This document shows positions 8,882-17,365 of a stretch of DNA of 64,000 nt, piece by piece; position 1 is the first letter of the stretch, and every line of letters starts with the position of its first letter. The notes below the pieces were generated by a model, which worked only from the letters and a program-made list of their open reading frames with translations, was not told the DNA's origin and did not search any database. The stretch comes from Rhizobium sp. P40RR-XXII. Its GTDB lineage: Bacteria > Pseudomonadota > Alphaproteobacteria > Rhizobiales > Rhizobiaceae. The translations under genes were made by a program, and so were the position numbers. The stretch lies in NCBI RefSeq assembly GCF_012641405.1, contig NZ_JABAII010000004.1:1-64000 (forward strand), read 5' to 3'.

Positions 8882-9651
8882 TGCCTAAGCCGTCTCGCAT
8901 CGCCGTCGTGACGGGAGGGACGAGCGGTATCGGATTGGCGACGGCGCGAAAGCTATTGGCGGCGGGGCATTGCGTCGCCGTCTTCAGTCACAGCGCTAAA
9001 ACTGTGACCGACGCAACTGCCGCGCTTTCCGCGGAGTTCGGATCTGGACGGGTCCTGGGCCGAGTTGTCGATCTGTCGGATCCTGTGGCTGTTGCCAATT
9101 TCTTCGAAGAGCTTTCATCGACCTGGGGAGATGCCGCAATTCTCGTCTGCAATGCCGGGATATCGCCGAAAGGCCCAGCTGGTCCTCGGCGGTTCGAGGA
9201 CATTGGGCTGGAAGAATGGAACGAAGTGCTGGCCGTTAATCTGACCGGCACCATGCTATGTTGCCAGGCGGTCGTCAGGGGAATGCGACGGACGGGATTC
9301 GGACGCATCATTTTGATCGGTTCGCTCGCTGGGCGCACACGCCCTCGCATCGCCGGTGGCGCTTACGCCGCCAGCAAGGCAGCACTGGCCGGTCTTATGC
9401 GCTCGCTTGTCGGATCGTGCGGTCCTTTCGGCATAACCGTTAATCTCGTGGCACCGGGCAGGATCTTGACGCCCTTGACTGGCGATCCCAATACGCCAGC
9501 CAATCGGGACGCGGTCGGACGCATTCCTTCTGCCAGATTGGGAACGCCGGAGGACATCGCCGCTGCCGTTGCCTTCCTGGCGTCGGAGGACGCGGGCTTC
9601 GTTAATGGTGCTATCCTCGATATCAACGGGGGCGAATATGCGCCAGCCTAG
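8878..9651 (+). CDS. Short-chain dehydrogenase/reductase (FabG-like)
   Basis: A 257-residue classical SDR. It has the NAD(P)-binding TGGTSGIG motif at residues 12-19, NAG in the fourth strand, and the catalytic Ser (IGSLAG) with YAASK. The start overlaps the TPP enzyme stop (ATGA), so it belongs to the same operon. It would reduce or oxidise the aldehyde, ketone or alcohol of the pathway. The 3' end overlaps the next gene by 14 bases. Confidence 0.85.
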   Translation: MMPKPSRIAVVTGGTSGIGLATARKLLAAGHCVAVFSHSAKTVTDATAALSAEFGSGRVLGRVVDLSDPVAVANFFEELSSTWGDAAILVCNAGISPKGPAGPRRFEDIGLEEWNEVLAVNLTGTMLCCQAVVRGMRRTGFGRIILIGSLAGRTRPRIAGGAYAASKAALAGLMRSLVGSCGPFGITVNLVAPGRILTPLTGDPNTPANRDAVGRIPSARLGTPEDIAAAVAFLASEDAGFVNGAILDINGGEYAPA

Positions 9652-10420
9652 AGCCATCACACGGTCCGGCGCGTCCGGCTTCAAGCGCTTCGACGTGGCG
9701 GCCTGCAACGAAGTCATCATCTGGACCTCCGATGCAGAGCTGTTCCTGCCGTTTAGCTATATTCTGAAGACGGAAGGCTTTATCCCCTCCGTGGCTTGCA
9801 GCGCAAACGATGTTCTGGCCTCCTGCACGGAGCGCTCGCCGTGCGCAGTCCTTTTCGATTGCACCCACGAAACCCAAGATGCCGTTTCCATATGTGGCGA
9901 AATCAGGCGAGCCACCACACATGACGACGAGGTCCGCCTGATTGCGCTCTTACGAAGCGAAGCGCAGCCCCTTCATCTGTCCTTGCTGCAAGCCGGTGTT
10001 GATGACTTCCTGTTCAGGCCGCTTTCACCGGAGAAGTTGCTGACATCTCTCATGCAGGCGACGGGACAGGCCATGGAAACGGCCCACTCAAAAATGGTCG
10101 CGTCGCTGGCTTTCGCCGACCTGGAAGTCGACGTCGACAGTCGCCGAATACATTGCAACGGTCACGACTTTGCGCTGCCGCCAATCGAGTTCAATATTCT
10201 ACGTCATCTGATGAACAGGGAGGGACAGCTCTGCAGCCGTTCCGAACTGATTGCTTCGGCTTGGCCGGCTTCCGCCGAAGTCACGCCGCGAACCGTGGAT
10301 GTTCACATTGGCCGCTTGCGCAAGGCGCTGGGAGAGTTGCCCGGATGTGGTGCTGTCATTCGCACCGTCCATGCAGCTGGCTATGTGTTCAAGCTACCGG
10401 GCTTACGAAAGAGTGAGTAA
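9638..10420 (+). CDS. OmpR/PhoB-type regulator with a degenerate receiver domain
   Basis: A 260-residue two-domain protein. Residues about 25-135 resemble a receiver and residues about 155-255 are a winged-helix Trans_reg_C domain (PPIEFNILRHLMN, TVDVHIGRLRKAL, IRTVHAAGYVF). The receiver keeps an Asp in AVLFDC (about residue 74), but the acidic pair expected after strand 1 reads Thr-Ser (IIWTSDAE), the switch Thr/Ser is not evident, and the usual Lys before Pro is Arg (FLFRPLS). Control by phosphorylation is therefore doubtful. ATG 9638 overlaps the SDR 3' end after GGGGGCG, so it is operon-linked. No histidine kinase is adjacent. Confidence 0.78.
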   Translation: MRQPRAITRSGASGFKRFDVAACNEVIIWTSDAELFLPFSYILKTEGFIPSVACSANDVLASCTERSPCAVLFDCTHETQDAVSICGEIRRATTHDDEVRLIALLRSEAQPLHLSLLQAGVDDFLFRPLSPEKLLTSLMQATGQAMETAHSKMVASLAFADLEVDVDSRRIHCNGHDFALPPIEFNILRHLMNREGQLCSRSELIASAWPASAEVTPRTVDVHIGRLRKALGELPGCGAVIRTVHAAGYVFKLPGLRKSE

Positions 10421-10509
10421 AGCCGATCAGCATAGTCTCTTTGTTTGGACCCTTCTCGGTTTTTATTGATTATTTTGATTCAGTTTGATTCGGCCGCTGA
10501 GATGATCAA

Positions 10510-10863
10510 TTACCGCGCCTGAAAGCTCCGTAGCTTCTCGAAAATCTCCGGCGCGATCTCAAATTGACGGGCCTTGCCGCGCCCCATGGAATTCTTCACG
10601 AACGTCTCGGTCAAGATCCCACGTTTCACCAGCGGCTCGATTGTCTCCGTCACGCCCATACGTGTGAGCTTCGTAATTTCGACTATATTTGAGATAGTTA
10701 GTGCCTGATGAGCTTGGTTCATGATGTAAAGAACACTCATCATGCCAACCTGTTTCAGCCTGGATTGCGGTGTCTCGTCTTCCTGCGGATTATCCATGAT
10801 TTCGTGCAGGATGAAGGCTGCAAACGAAAGACTGTGCCACTGCGTGGTTAGGGTACTTGTCAT
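10510..10863 (-). CDS. MarR-like winged-helix regulator divergent from the virB operon
   Basis: A protein of 117 residues from ATG 10863, starting MTSTLTTQWHSLSFAAFI. The central region (NQAHQALTISNIVEITKLTR followed by TETIEPLVKRGIL) reads as a helix-turn-helix and wing of the MarR type. The frame is open to 10947, but the extra residues would cross the palindrome at 10871-10890. It faces away from the secretion operon, and its own start is 8 bases from that palindrome. This suggests an autoregulated repressor that also controls virB transcription. The family call is moderate because the protein is short. Confidence 0.65.
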   Translation of the reverse strand: MTSTLTTQWHSLSFAAFILHEIMDNPQEDETPQSRLKQVGMMSVLYIMNQAHQALTISNIVEITKLTRMGVTETIEPLVKRGILTETFVKNSMGRGKARQFEIAPEIFEKLRSFQAR

Positions 10864-10870
10864 CTTTTTA

Positions 10871-10890
10871 ACTGCATTATATAATTCAGT
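10871..10890. promoter_or_regulatory. Near-perfect palindrome between the MarR-like gene and the virB operon
   Basis: The 20-bp site has arms ACTGCATTAT and ATAATTCAGT with 9 of 10 pairs matching. On the minus strand it also contains TATAAT-like bases just before the regulator start. It is a candidate operator for the divergent MarR-like protein. The same ACTGCATT half-site recurs as a 19-bp palindrome upstream of traC/traA (28932-28950). Confidence 0.55.
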
Positions 10891-10962
10891 ATAAACTACG
10901 AACGACGCCAGATTCGTCGCCGGACGGATCGTTTGATATCGCCACATCGAAGGATCATGCTG

Positions 10963-11502
10963 ATGAAACGCCTTCTGGTTGGAACAATCTTCGCCATTGC
11001 CGGCTCCATCCCTTTATACCTCATTTCCGAGCGGCATGCGCGCGCCGATGATTGGGGATGTCAGGTTATCCTGTGTCTTTCCAATCCGGGTGGACCTACA
11101 CAATATGCCGCCTGCCATCCGCCGATCAGCAAGCTCTGGCAGGAGCTTGCCAAGGGGCATTCCTTTCCCACCTGCAGCGGTGTCGGCTTCCGGGCATCGC
11201 GTCCCGGTTACGAGCCCTATTTCTGCAGTGACAGCTATCGCCTGACGACACGCTATGGCGAGCGCGGTCAACAGGAGACCTGCGTTTCGCGAACCCTTTC
11301 CAAGGTTGACGGCAGCTATTGCGCATCCGGTCGTGATGGCAGCGCAAGAGACGATGGGCTGGTGATATCGGCGCGTTGGCAGCGGGATGGCCGGCACATG
11401 CAGTGCATGGGCTATCCGACGGCGCGACCGAATGTGCGATCCGAACCCCATTATGTCGATGTGACCATCGACGGCGTTGGAAGCCAACGAGTGTGGTACT
11501 GA
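10963..11502 (+). CDS. Secreted Cys-rich protein of unknown function, first gene of the virB operon
   Basis: A 179-residue protein from ATG 10963 (AAGGA 8 bases upstream; a second ATG at 10957 is too close). Residues 1-27 form a signal peptide ending near HARA-DDW. The mature part contains CQVILCLSNPGGPTQYAACH and at least eight cysteines, which suggests disulfides in the periplasm. I have seen the CLSNPGG pattern in small proteins carried by conjugative T4SS operons of Proteobacteria, but I know no function. It lies 2 bases before virB1, so a role in transfer is inferred from position only. Confidence 0.7.
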   Translation: MKRLLVGTIFAIAGSIPLYLISERHARADDWGCQVILCLSNPGGPTQYAACHPPISKLWQELAKGHSFPTCSGVGFRASRPGYEPYFCSDSYRLTTRYGERGQQETCVSRTLSKVDGSYCASGRDGSARDDGLVISARWQRDGRHMQCMGYPTARPNVRSEPHYVDVTIDGVGSQRVWY

Positions 11503-11504
11503 TC

Positions 11505-12173
11505 ATGGCGGTCTCCTTCACCGACCTTGCCCAGACCTGTGCGCCGGCGATTGCGATCGAAACGCTTGCAGCGGTTGTCAGTCTCGAAAGCCAGTTCCAG
11601 CCTTTTGATATTCGCGTGGGCGGGAGCTCATCTCTTCATGAACAGCCGAAGAGCAAGGCGGAGGCGATCGAAACCGCAACGGCGCTGATGGCGGAGCATA
11701 AAGATGTCCAAGTAGGGCTTGGCGGCATTGGCATCGCCGAATTGCGCAAGTTTGATCTCAGCATCGCGGACGCCTTCGACCCGTGCCTCAACCTCAAGGC
11801 AACGGCCACACTGCTCGATGGTTATTATCGTCTGGCCGAGCGCGCCGGCGCCGCGCCGCAGCAGGCTGAGCGCGTGATGCTGCAATCCTACTACGGGCGC
11901 TCCGATCCTTCGGTCGGAAAGATGGCGCAGTATGACGATCAGGTCCGACGCGAGGCCAAACGGCTTTCGAAAACGCTGTCCGCCATAGCGATAGGGCAGA
12001 GTGTCGGGCGGCCGACAGTTCCAGAATCCCAGTCCAGTGATCCGTCCTTGAACGGTGAGGAAGGGCGTTTGCCCGAACGGCCGGCGAAATTACAGTCTTG
12101 GGATGTCTTCCATGCAGCGCGGCAATCATCTGCGCTGATCTTCCAAAATGATCCCCCGGAGCAATCTGAATGA
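11505..12173 (+). CDS. virB1: VirB1-like lytic transglycosylase
   Basis: A 222-residue SLT-type muramidase that would open peptidoglycan for assembly of the secretion channel. AAVVSLESQFQPFDIRVG contains the catalytic Glu of the goose-lysozyme fold, and VGLGGIGI and LNLKATATLL are the later fold motifs. ATG 11505 follows the upstream stop by 2 bases; a longer frame from 11376 overlaps the previous gene entirely. No signal peptide is evident at this start. The C-terminal 60 residues are low-complexity and likely unstructured. The stop overlaps the virB2 start (ATGA). Confidence 0.87.
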   Translation: MAVSFTDLAQTCAPAIAIETLAAVVSLESQFQPFDIRVGGSSSLHEQPKSKAEAIETATALMAEHKDVQVGLGGIGIAELRKFDLSIADAFDPCLNLKATATLLDGYYRLAERAGAAPQQAERVMLQSYYGRSDPSVGKMAQYDDQVRREAKRLSKTLSAIAIGQSVGRPTVPESQSSDPSLNGEEGRLPERPAKLQSWDVFHAARQSSALIFQNDPPEQSE

Positions 12174-12472
12174 TGTCGAGAATTAATATTCGTGCATTTG
12201 GCGTTACCGTTGCGATGGCAACTGTCCTTTCGATCGCCATGATCGAGCCAGCCTTCGCACAGAGCGCCGGCGGGATCGAGACGGTTCTGCAGAATATCGT
12301 CACCTTACTCACCGGCAACGTTGCCAAGCTCTTGGCAACGATCGCCGTCATCATCGTCGGTATCGCCTGGATGTTCGGTTACCTGGACCTTCGCAAGGCC
12401 GCCTATGTCGTGCTTGGTATCGGCATTCTATTTGGCGCCTCGCAGATCGTCAGCACGATTTCCGGGGGCTGA
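12170..12472 (+). CDS. virB2: VirB2 major pilin
   Basis: A 100-residue prepilin. The signal peptide ends near AFA-QSAGG (about residue 33). It is followed by two hydrophobic helices, KLLATIAVIIVGIAWMFGYL and KAAYVVLGIGILFGASQIV, separated by a short charged loop: the standard VirB2/TrbC layout. It would form the T4SS pilus. It overlaps virB1 by ATGA and is followed by virB3 after 2 bases. Confidence 0.9.
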   Translation: MMSRINIRAFGVTVAMATVLSIAMIEPAFAQSAGGIETVLQNIVTLLTGNVAKLLATIAVIIVGIAWMFGYLDLRKAAYVVLGIGILFGASQIVSTISGG

Positions 12473-12474
12473 AG

Positions 12475-12816
12475 ATGATGCCGGAGAAGGTTTCGCTTGA
12501 GGAAGATACCCTGTTCTTGGCCTGCACCCGGCCAGCGATGATTGCCGGGGTGACGATGGAGGCCATGGGCGTCAACATTATACTGACGACGATCCTCTAC
12601 ATAATTGCCGGCTCGATTGCCTATGGGCTTGTCGGTGTGGTCTTTCATTTCATTTTTCGCTCGCTCGTCAAGCATGACCACAACATGTTCCGTATTCTGC
12701 TGGCCTGGATCGAAACCCGGGGTCGTTCGCGCAACGGCGCCTATTGGAGTGGTGCTTCGCTGACGCCGTTGAGGCTAGTGCGGCACTATGACGAAAGGGA
12801 CCTTGGTCATGCCTAA
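12475..12816 (+). CDS. virB3: VirB3 inner-membrane protein
   Basis: A 113-residue protein with the family motif LFLACTRPAMIAGV near residues 12-25 and two closely spaced hydrophobic segments (MGVNIILTTILYIIAGSIAYGLV and VVFHFIFRSL). VirB3 anchors VirB4 at the inner membrane. Its 3' end overlaps virB4, as in many VirB operons where the two are coupled or fused. Confidence 0.88.
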   Translation: MMPEKVSLEEDTLFLACTRPAMIAGVTMEAMGVNIILTTILYIIAGSIAYGLVGVVFHFIFRSLVKHDHNMFRILLAWIETRGRSRNGAYWSGASLTPLRLVRHYDERDLGHA

Positions 12817-15178
12817 GGTGTCCCGTCTCAAATTCCGTGAACTCGAACCGGAAACGTTTATCCCCTATGTCCGGCACGTGGACGAGACCGTGATCGCACT
12901 CGATTCCAGGGCATTGCTAGCGATGATCGCTTTGGAGGGCGTATCGTTCGAGACAATCGATGCTATCGATTTGAACAGCCTGCAGCGCGATCTCAACACG
13001 CTCTACCGCAATATTGCGGACGAACGCTTGGCAATCTGGACCCACCTCATCCGTCGGCGCGATAACACTTATCCCGACGGCGAATTCACCAATTCCTTCT
13101 CGGCAACATTGAATGGCAAGTATCGGGAGCGGATGGTGAGCGAAGACCTGTTTCGCAACGATCTCTATCTCACTCTGCTTTGGCATCCGGCACGCGATCC
13201 GACCGAACGGCTCGCAAATCTGCTGTCACGGCTTCGCAAGGTCCAACGAGCCGCAGTGGAGCTCGATGAGGATAGCCTGAAGCATCTGCGGGACAAAGTA
13301 ACCGATGTCACTGCGGGACTGCGACGCTTCGGGCCCCGCGTGCTGTCACTCTACGATCAGAACGGCATCCTGTTTTCCGAACCGAGCGAGGTGCTGCATC
13401 AGTTGATCGGCGGCCGCCGAGAACCCATACCATTGACGGACGGCAGGATCTCCTCGGCGATCTATTCCGATCGTCTAATCTTCGGGCGCGAGACAGTCGA
13501 GATCCGCGATGAAGGGACAAGCCGTTATGCTGGCATGTTCGGTTTCAAGGAATATCCAGCAAGAACCCGCGGCGGAATGCTGGACGGCATTCTGACGGCA
13601 CCTTTCGAACTGATCCTCACTCAGTCCTTCGCGTTCAGGTCCAAAACCGATGCCCGCACCATCATGGGGCGCAAGCAGAACCAAATGGTGAGTGCGGTCG
13701 ACAAGGCGGCCTCCCAGATTGAAGAGCTTGATGCGGCAATGGACGAGCTGGAATCGAACCGCTTCGTGCTCGGGGAGCACCATCTGACCCTCGGGGTATT
13801 CGCTTCATCTGTCAAAGACCTTGCTGATAATCTCGCCAAGGCGCGCTCGCATCTGACCAATGGCGGCGCCGTCGTGGCGCGCGAGGATCTAGGGCTCGAG
13901 GCCGCATGGTGGGCACAATTGCCCGGTAATTTTCGGTATCGGGCCCGTTCCGGTGCGGTCACCTCGCTGAATTTTGCAGCGCTTTCTCCGTTTCATTCCT
14001 ATCCTATGGGTAGGAAGGACGGCAACGAATGGGGCCCCGCCGTCGCCATGCTGAAGACGGCGTCAGGCTCGCCGTTCTATTTCAATTTCCACTATGGCGA
14101 TCTCGGCAACACCTTCGTCTGCGGTCCGTCGGGTGCCGGTAAGACCGTACTTCTCAATTTCATGCTATCGCAACTCGAAAAGCATGACCCGCACATGGTC
14201 TTCTTCGACAAGGATCGCGGCGCCGACCTCTTCGTTCGGGCTGCCGGCGGAACCTATTTGCCTCTGAAGAACGGGCTGCCGACCGGATGTGCGCCGCTGA
14301 AAGCCTTAGAGCTGACCCCGGCGAACAAGATATTCCTGGCACGATTTATCGCCAAGCTAGCCGGTGCGGGCATGCGTGATTTTTCGGTCAGCGATGTCAG
14401 CGATATCGCGCTGGCGATCGATGGTCTTGCCGATCTGCCGAAAGACCAGCGCACGATCGGCGCTTTGCGCACCTTTCTCAACAATACCGATCCGGAAGGG
14501 ATCGCCGCGCGCCTGCGTCGGTGGGAAAGAGGCGGGCCGCTTGGTTGGGTCTTCGACAACGAGGCCGATGAGATCGGTATCGGCGCCAAATTTCTCGGCT
14601 ACGACATGACCGATTTTCTCGACAATGAGGAAATCCGTAATCCCTTGATGGCTTATCTTTTCTATCGCGTCGAACAATTGATTGATGGCCGGCGGATTAT
14701 CATCGTCATCGATGAGTTTTGGAAGGCGCTGCAGGACGAGAGCTTTCTTGATCTCGCCCAGAACAAGCTCAAGACCATCCGCAAGCAGAATGGCTTGATG
14801 CTGTTTGCCACGCAAAGCCCGCGTGACGCCATCAACTCATCGATCGCGCATACGATCATAGAGCAGTGCCCAACACAGGTTTTCCTGCCGAATTCCCGCG
14901 GTAACCGAGACGACTATGTCGCTGGCTTCAAGCTCACCGAGCGCGAATTCGAGTTGGTTGCCCGCGAGCTCTCCGCCGAAAGCCGGCGCTTCATTGTTAA
15001 ACAGGGTCACAACAGTGTCGTTGCCGAACTCAATCTCAACGGTTTCGACGATGAGCTCGCAATCCTGTCCGGGCGAACGGCCAATATCGAACTCGCCGAT
15101 GCGATCCGGTCTGAACTCCGAGACGAAGGCGATGGCGAAGCATGGTTACGAATGTTCCAGCAAAGAAGGAGTGTGTGA
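12809..15178 (+). CDS. virB4: VirB4 T4SS assembly ATPase
   Basis: A 789-residue ATPase that powers channel and pilus assembly. Walker A is GPSGAGKT at about residues 439-446, Walker B is IIIVIDEFWK near residue 632, and TIRKQNGLMLFATQSPRDAI near 660 matches the RecA-like motif of VirB4/TrbE proteins. ATG 12809 has GAAAGGGA about 8 bases upstream; an in-frame ATG at 12788 is the alternative. It overlaps virB3 by 8 bases and its TGA shares a base with the virB5 ATG. Confidence 0.92.
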   Translation: MPKVSRLKFRELEPETFIPYVRHVDETVIALDSRALLAMIALEGVSFETIDAIDLNSLQRDLNTLYRNIADERLAIWTHLIRRRDNTYPDGEFTNSFSATLNGKYRERMVSEDLFRNDLYLTLLWHPARDPTERLANLLSRLRKVQRAAVELDEDSLKHLRDKVTDVTAGLRRFGPRVLSLYDQNGILFSEPSEVLHQLIGGRREPIPLTDGRISSAIYSDRLIFGRETVEIRDEGTSRYAGMFGFKEYPARTRGGMLDGILTAPFELILTQSFAFRSKTDARTIMGRKQNQMVSAVDKAASQIEELDAAMDELESNRFVLGEHHLTLGVFASSVKDLADNLAKARSHLTNGGAVVAREDLGLEAAWWAQLPGNFRYRARSGAVTSLNFAALSPFHSYPMGRKDGNEWGPAVAMLKTASGSPFYFNFHYGDLGNTFVCGPSGAGKTVLLNFMLSQLEKHDPHMVFFDKDRGADLFVRAAGGTYLPLKNGLPTGCAPLKALELTPANKIFLARFIAKLAGAGMRDFSVSDVSDIALAIDGLADLPKDQRTIGALRTFLNNTDPEGIAARLRRWERGGPLGWVFDNEADEIGIGAKFLGYDMTDFLDNEEIRNPLMAYLFYRVEQLIDGRRIIIVIDEFWKALQDESFLDLAQNKLKTIRKQNGLMLFATQSPRDAINSSIAHTIIEQCPTQVFLPNSRGNRDDYVAGFKLTEREFELVARELSAESRRFIVKQGHNSVVAELNLNGFDDELAILSGRTANIELADAIRSELRDEGDGEAWLRMFQQRRSV

Positions 15179-15873
15179 TGGTTCGATGCAGAATTCTTCG
15201 ACAAACAGCGTTAGCGTTGCTCGTCTCAGCCCATGTCGCCGGCGCGCAGGGTATCCCGGTGATCGACCAGACGGCGATTGCCAAGCAGATCGAAAGCATA
15301 ACCCAGCTGAAATCGCAGCTCGATGCGCTGAACCAGCAACTCCAGCAGGCCCAGCAGCTCTACGGTTCGCTAAACACGCTGACCAATATGGCCGACGTCG
15401 CCGGCCTGTTGAACGATCCGGCGATCCGCAAGGCACTGCCAGGGGACTTTTCCGCGGTTGAAAGCCTGCTCAAGGGCTCAGGTTCAGGCACGCTTGGCGA
15501 TGCGGCCTCAAAGTTCTTGACCGACAATTCGACCTACAAAACGAGCGCTAACGATTTTTATGCTCAGGAACTGTCGCGTCTCCAGAACAAGAATGCAGGG
15601 CAGATGAGCCTTGGCCAGCAAATCTACGACGCTGCGACCAAGCGGATCGACGGGATTGATCAATTACGCCGACAAATCTCTTCGGCGAGCGACGCCAAAG
15701 ATATCGCCGATCTGCAGGCACGCCTGCAGGCCGAAACGGCCTTTCTCCAGACCGATATGCTCAGGATGCAGGGATTGCAGATGGTGCAGCAGGCCCAGGT
15801 TCAGGTCGATGAGCAGCGCAGGGCCGAGGATTGGCGCAAGCGCATGGATACAATGGGAGCGGCCCTTCAATGA
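15178..15873 (+). CDS. virB5: VirB5 minor pilin/adhesin
   Basis: A 231-residue secreted protein. The signal peptide ends near VAGA-QGIPVID; the mature part is helical and Gln-rich (QLDALNQQLQQAQQLYGSL), typical of VirB5/TrbJ. VirB5 sits at the pilus tip and helps contact recipient cells. ATG 15178 follows GAAGGAG and overlaps the virB4 stop by one base. The stop overlaps the next ATG (ATGA). Confidence 0.88.
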   Translation: MVRCRILRQTALALLVSAHVAGAQGIPVIDQTAIAKQIESITQLKSQLDALNQQLQQAQQLYGSLNTLTNMADVAGLLNDPAIRKALPGDFSAVESLLKGSGSGTLGDAASKFLTDNSTYKTSANDFYAQELSRLQNKNAGQMSLGQQIYDAATKRIDGIDQLRRQISSASDAKDIADLQARLQAETAFLQTDMLRMQGLQMVQQAQVQVDEQRRAEDWRKRMDTMGAALQ

Positions 15874-16103
15874 AAATTCTTGTTCTCCTCACACTCGGCC
15901 TCTCTTTGTTCGGCTGCTCGAAGCAGCCCGAGCGTACCTATTCGGTCGACGAGCTGATGGCCAACCAAACGCTGCTGTCGGATCTCATCGCCAAATGCAA
16001 AAGCAATCCCGGCGAGTTGCAAGAGACGCCGAACTGCGTGAATGCCAAAGCAGCAGATTGGAAATCCCGCCTGGAACGCATGGGGAAAGCACTCGGAGGC
16101 TGA
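15870..16103 (+). CDS. EexN-type entry-exclusion lipoprotein
   Basis: A 77-residue lipoprotein. MKILVLLTLGLSLFGC gives a signal peptide with the lipobox LFGC, and SVDELMANQTLLSDLIAKC with NPGELQETPNCVNA matches the small EexN family found between virB5 and virB6 in conjugative VirB operons. Such proteins block redundant uptake of DNA from a like donor. Its presence argues that this T4SS is, or was, a conjugation system rather than a dedicated effector injector. Confidence 0.82.
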   Translation: MKILVLLTLGLSLFGCSKQPERTYSVDELMANQTLLSDLIAKCKSNPGELQETPNCVNAKAADWKSRLERMGKALGG

Positions 16104-16106
16104 GGC

Positions 16107-17039
16107 ATGTATCAGATCTTTGCCTTCGTCGACGGGCAGTTCAAGGCGCCGCTGGAGAATTTCATATCGTCAGGTACGTCGAATATTGCCAGCTGGGTCA
16201 CCGGGCCATTGACGGCGGCATTGACACTTTATGTCATCCTCTATGGCTTTCTGATCCTGCGCGGATCAGTCCACGAACCGATCATGGATTTCGCCTTTCG
16301 GGCAATAAAGCTTGCCATCATCCTGATGCTGGTCACGAACGCTGGCGAGTACCAGACTTATATCGGCAATATCTTCTTCGACACATTGCCTAAGGAAATC
16401 TCACAGGCGTTGAACTCCGGCACGATACCAAGCGCCTCGACCTTCGACAGCCTGTTGGATAAAGGGCAGAAATGCGCGCGCGAGATTTGGTCGCGCGCCT
16501 CATGGGGAGTCGACATCGTTACCGGTCTCGGCGGCATGCTGGTCATCTTGGCAAGCTTCGTGGTTGCCGCGATCGGTTATATCGTCTCGCTCTATGCCCG
16601 CCTGGCGCTTGCGATCGTGCTGGCGATCGGACCGATTTTCGTAGCGCTCGCCATGTTCCGCTCGACACGCCGCTTTACCGAAGCCTGGATCGGGCAACTC
16701 GCCAACTTCGTGATCCTGCAGGTGCTGGTCGTGGCGGTTGGCTCTCTACTCATCACCTGCATCGATTCCACCTTCACAATGATCGAGAGCTACAGCGACG
16801 TACTCATGCGACCCGTTGCGCTCGGCGCCATTTGCCTTGCCGCCCTCTACGTCTTTTACCAGCTTCCAGGCATTGCCTCGGCACTGGCCGCTGGCGGAGC
16901 GTCGCTCACTTACGGCTACGGCGCGGCACGCGACGCGCATGAAGGCACGCTTGCTCGAGGTGCTACCTACATGGCGCGAGCGACTGGCCGGGGTGCACGT
17001 GCCGTTGGCCGCAGCTTTCGTTCCGAAAGAACCGACTGA
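16107..17039 (+). CDS. virB6: VirB6 polytopic inner-membrane channel protein
   Basis: A 310-residue TrbL/VirB6 protein with hydrophobic segments at about residues 32-55, 70-85, 145-190 (two), 195-215 and 235-260, and a Gly/Ala/Arg-rich cytoplasmic tail. VirB6 forms part of the inner-membrane translocation channel. It follows the EexN gene by 3 bases. The tail after about residue 265 (ARGATYMARATGRGARAVGR) is strongly basic. Confidence 0.88.
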   Translation: MYQIFAFVDGQFKAPLENFISSGTSNIASWVTGPLTAALTLYVILYGFLILRGSVHEPIMDFAFRAIKLAIILMLVTNAGEYQTYIGNIFFDTLPKEISQALNSGTIPSASTFDSLLDKGQKCAREIWSRASWGVDIVTGLGGMLVILASFVVAAIGYIVSLYARLALAIVLAIGPIFVALAMFRSTRRFTEAWIGQLANFVILQVLVVAVGSLLITCIDSTFTMIESYSDVLMRPVALGAICLAALYVFYQLPGIASALAAGGASLTYGYGAARDAHEGTLARGATYMARATGRGARAVGRSFRSERTD

Positions 17040-17078
17040 TGTGGAACTTCAAGCAAACAACAAGATGGCTGGTTCACG

Positions 17079-17360
17079 ATGATCCGAATATTCGTGCTTT
17101 TTTGCGTGGTATCAACGCTCGGCGGCTGCGCGTCACATTCCTATCCCCTGCCCAAATGCGACGGCTATTCGCGCCGGCCGCTCAATCGCGCCATGTGGCA
17201 ATGGGACGGCGATAGCCGGTCCACGCCCCAACCTCCTCACTCTTCTCCGGCACAGTCCGGTGGCAAGCCACCTGCCTATGTCGAGGAAAAGCCGGACATC
17301 GTTCCCGCCGCCTTCGCGCATTTTGATGTCGGCGATTCCTACCGCCCATGCGGAGGGTAG
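17079..17360 (+). CDS. virB7: VirB7-like lipoprotein
   Basis: A 93-residue lipoprotein with signal MIRIFVLFCVVSTLGG and lipobox LGGC (Cys 17). The rest is Pro/Ser-rich with a few Cys. Position between virB6 and virB8 and the lipobox support VirB7, which caps the outer-membrane core with VirB9 and VirB10. Sequence similarity alone is weak because VirB7 proteins are very divergent, and this one is longer than the classic form of about 55 residues. Confidence 0.72.
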   Translation: MIRIFVLFCVVSTLGGCASHSYPLPKCDGYSRRPLNRAMWQWDGDSRSTPQPPHSSPAQSGGKPPAYVEEKPDIVPAAFAHFDVGDSYRPCGG

Positions 17361-17365
17361 CGGTG

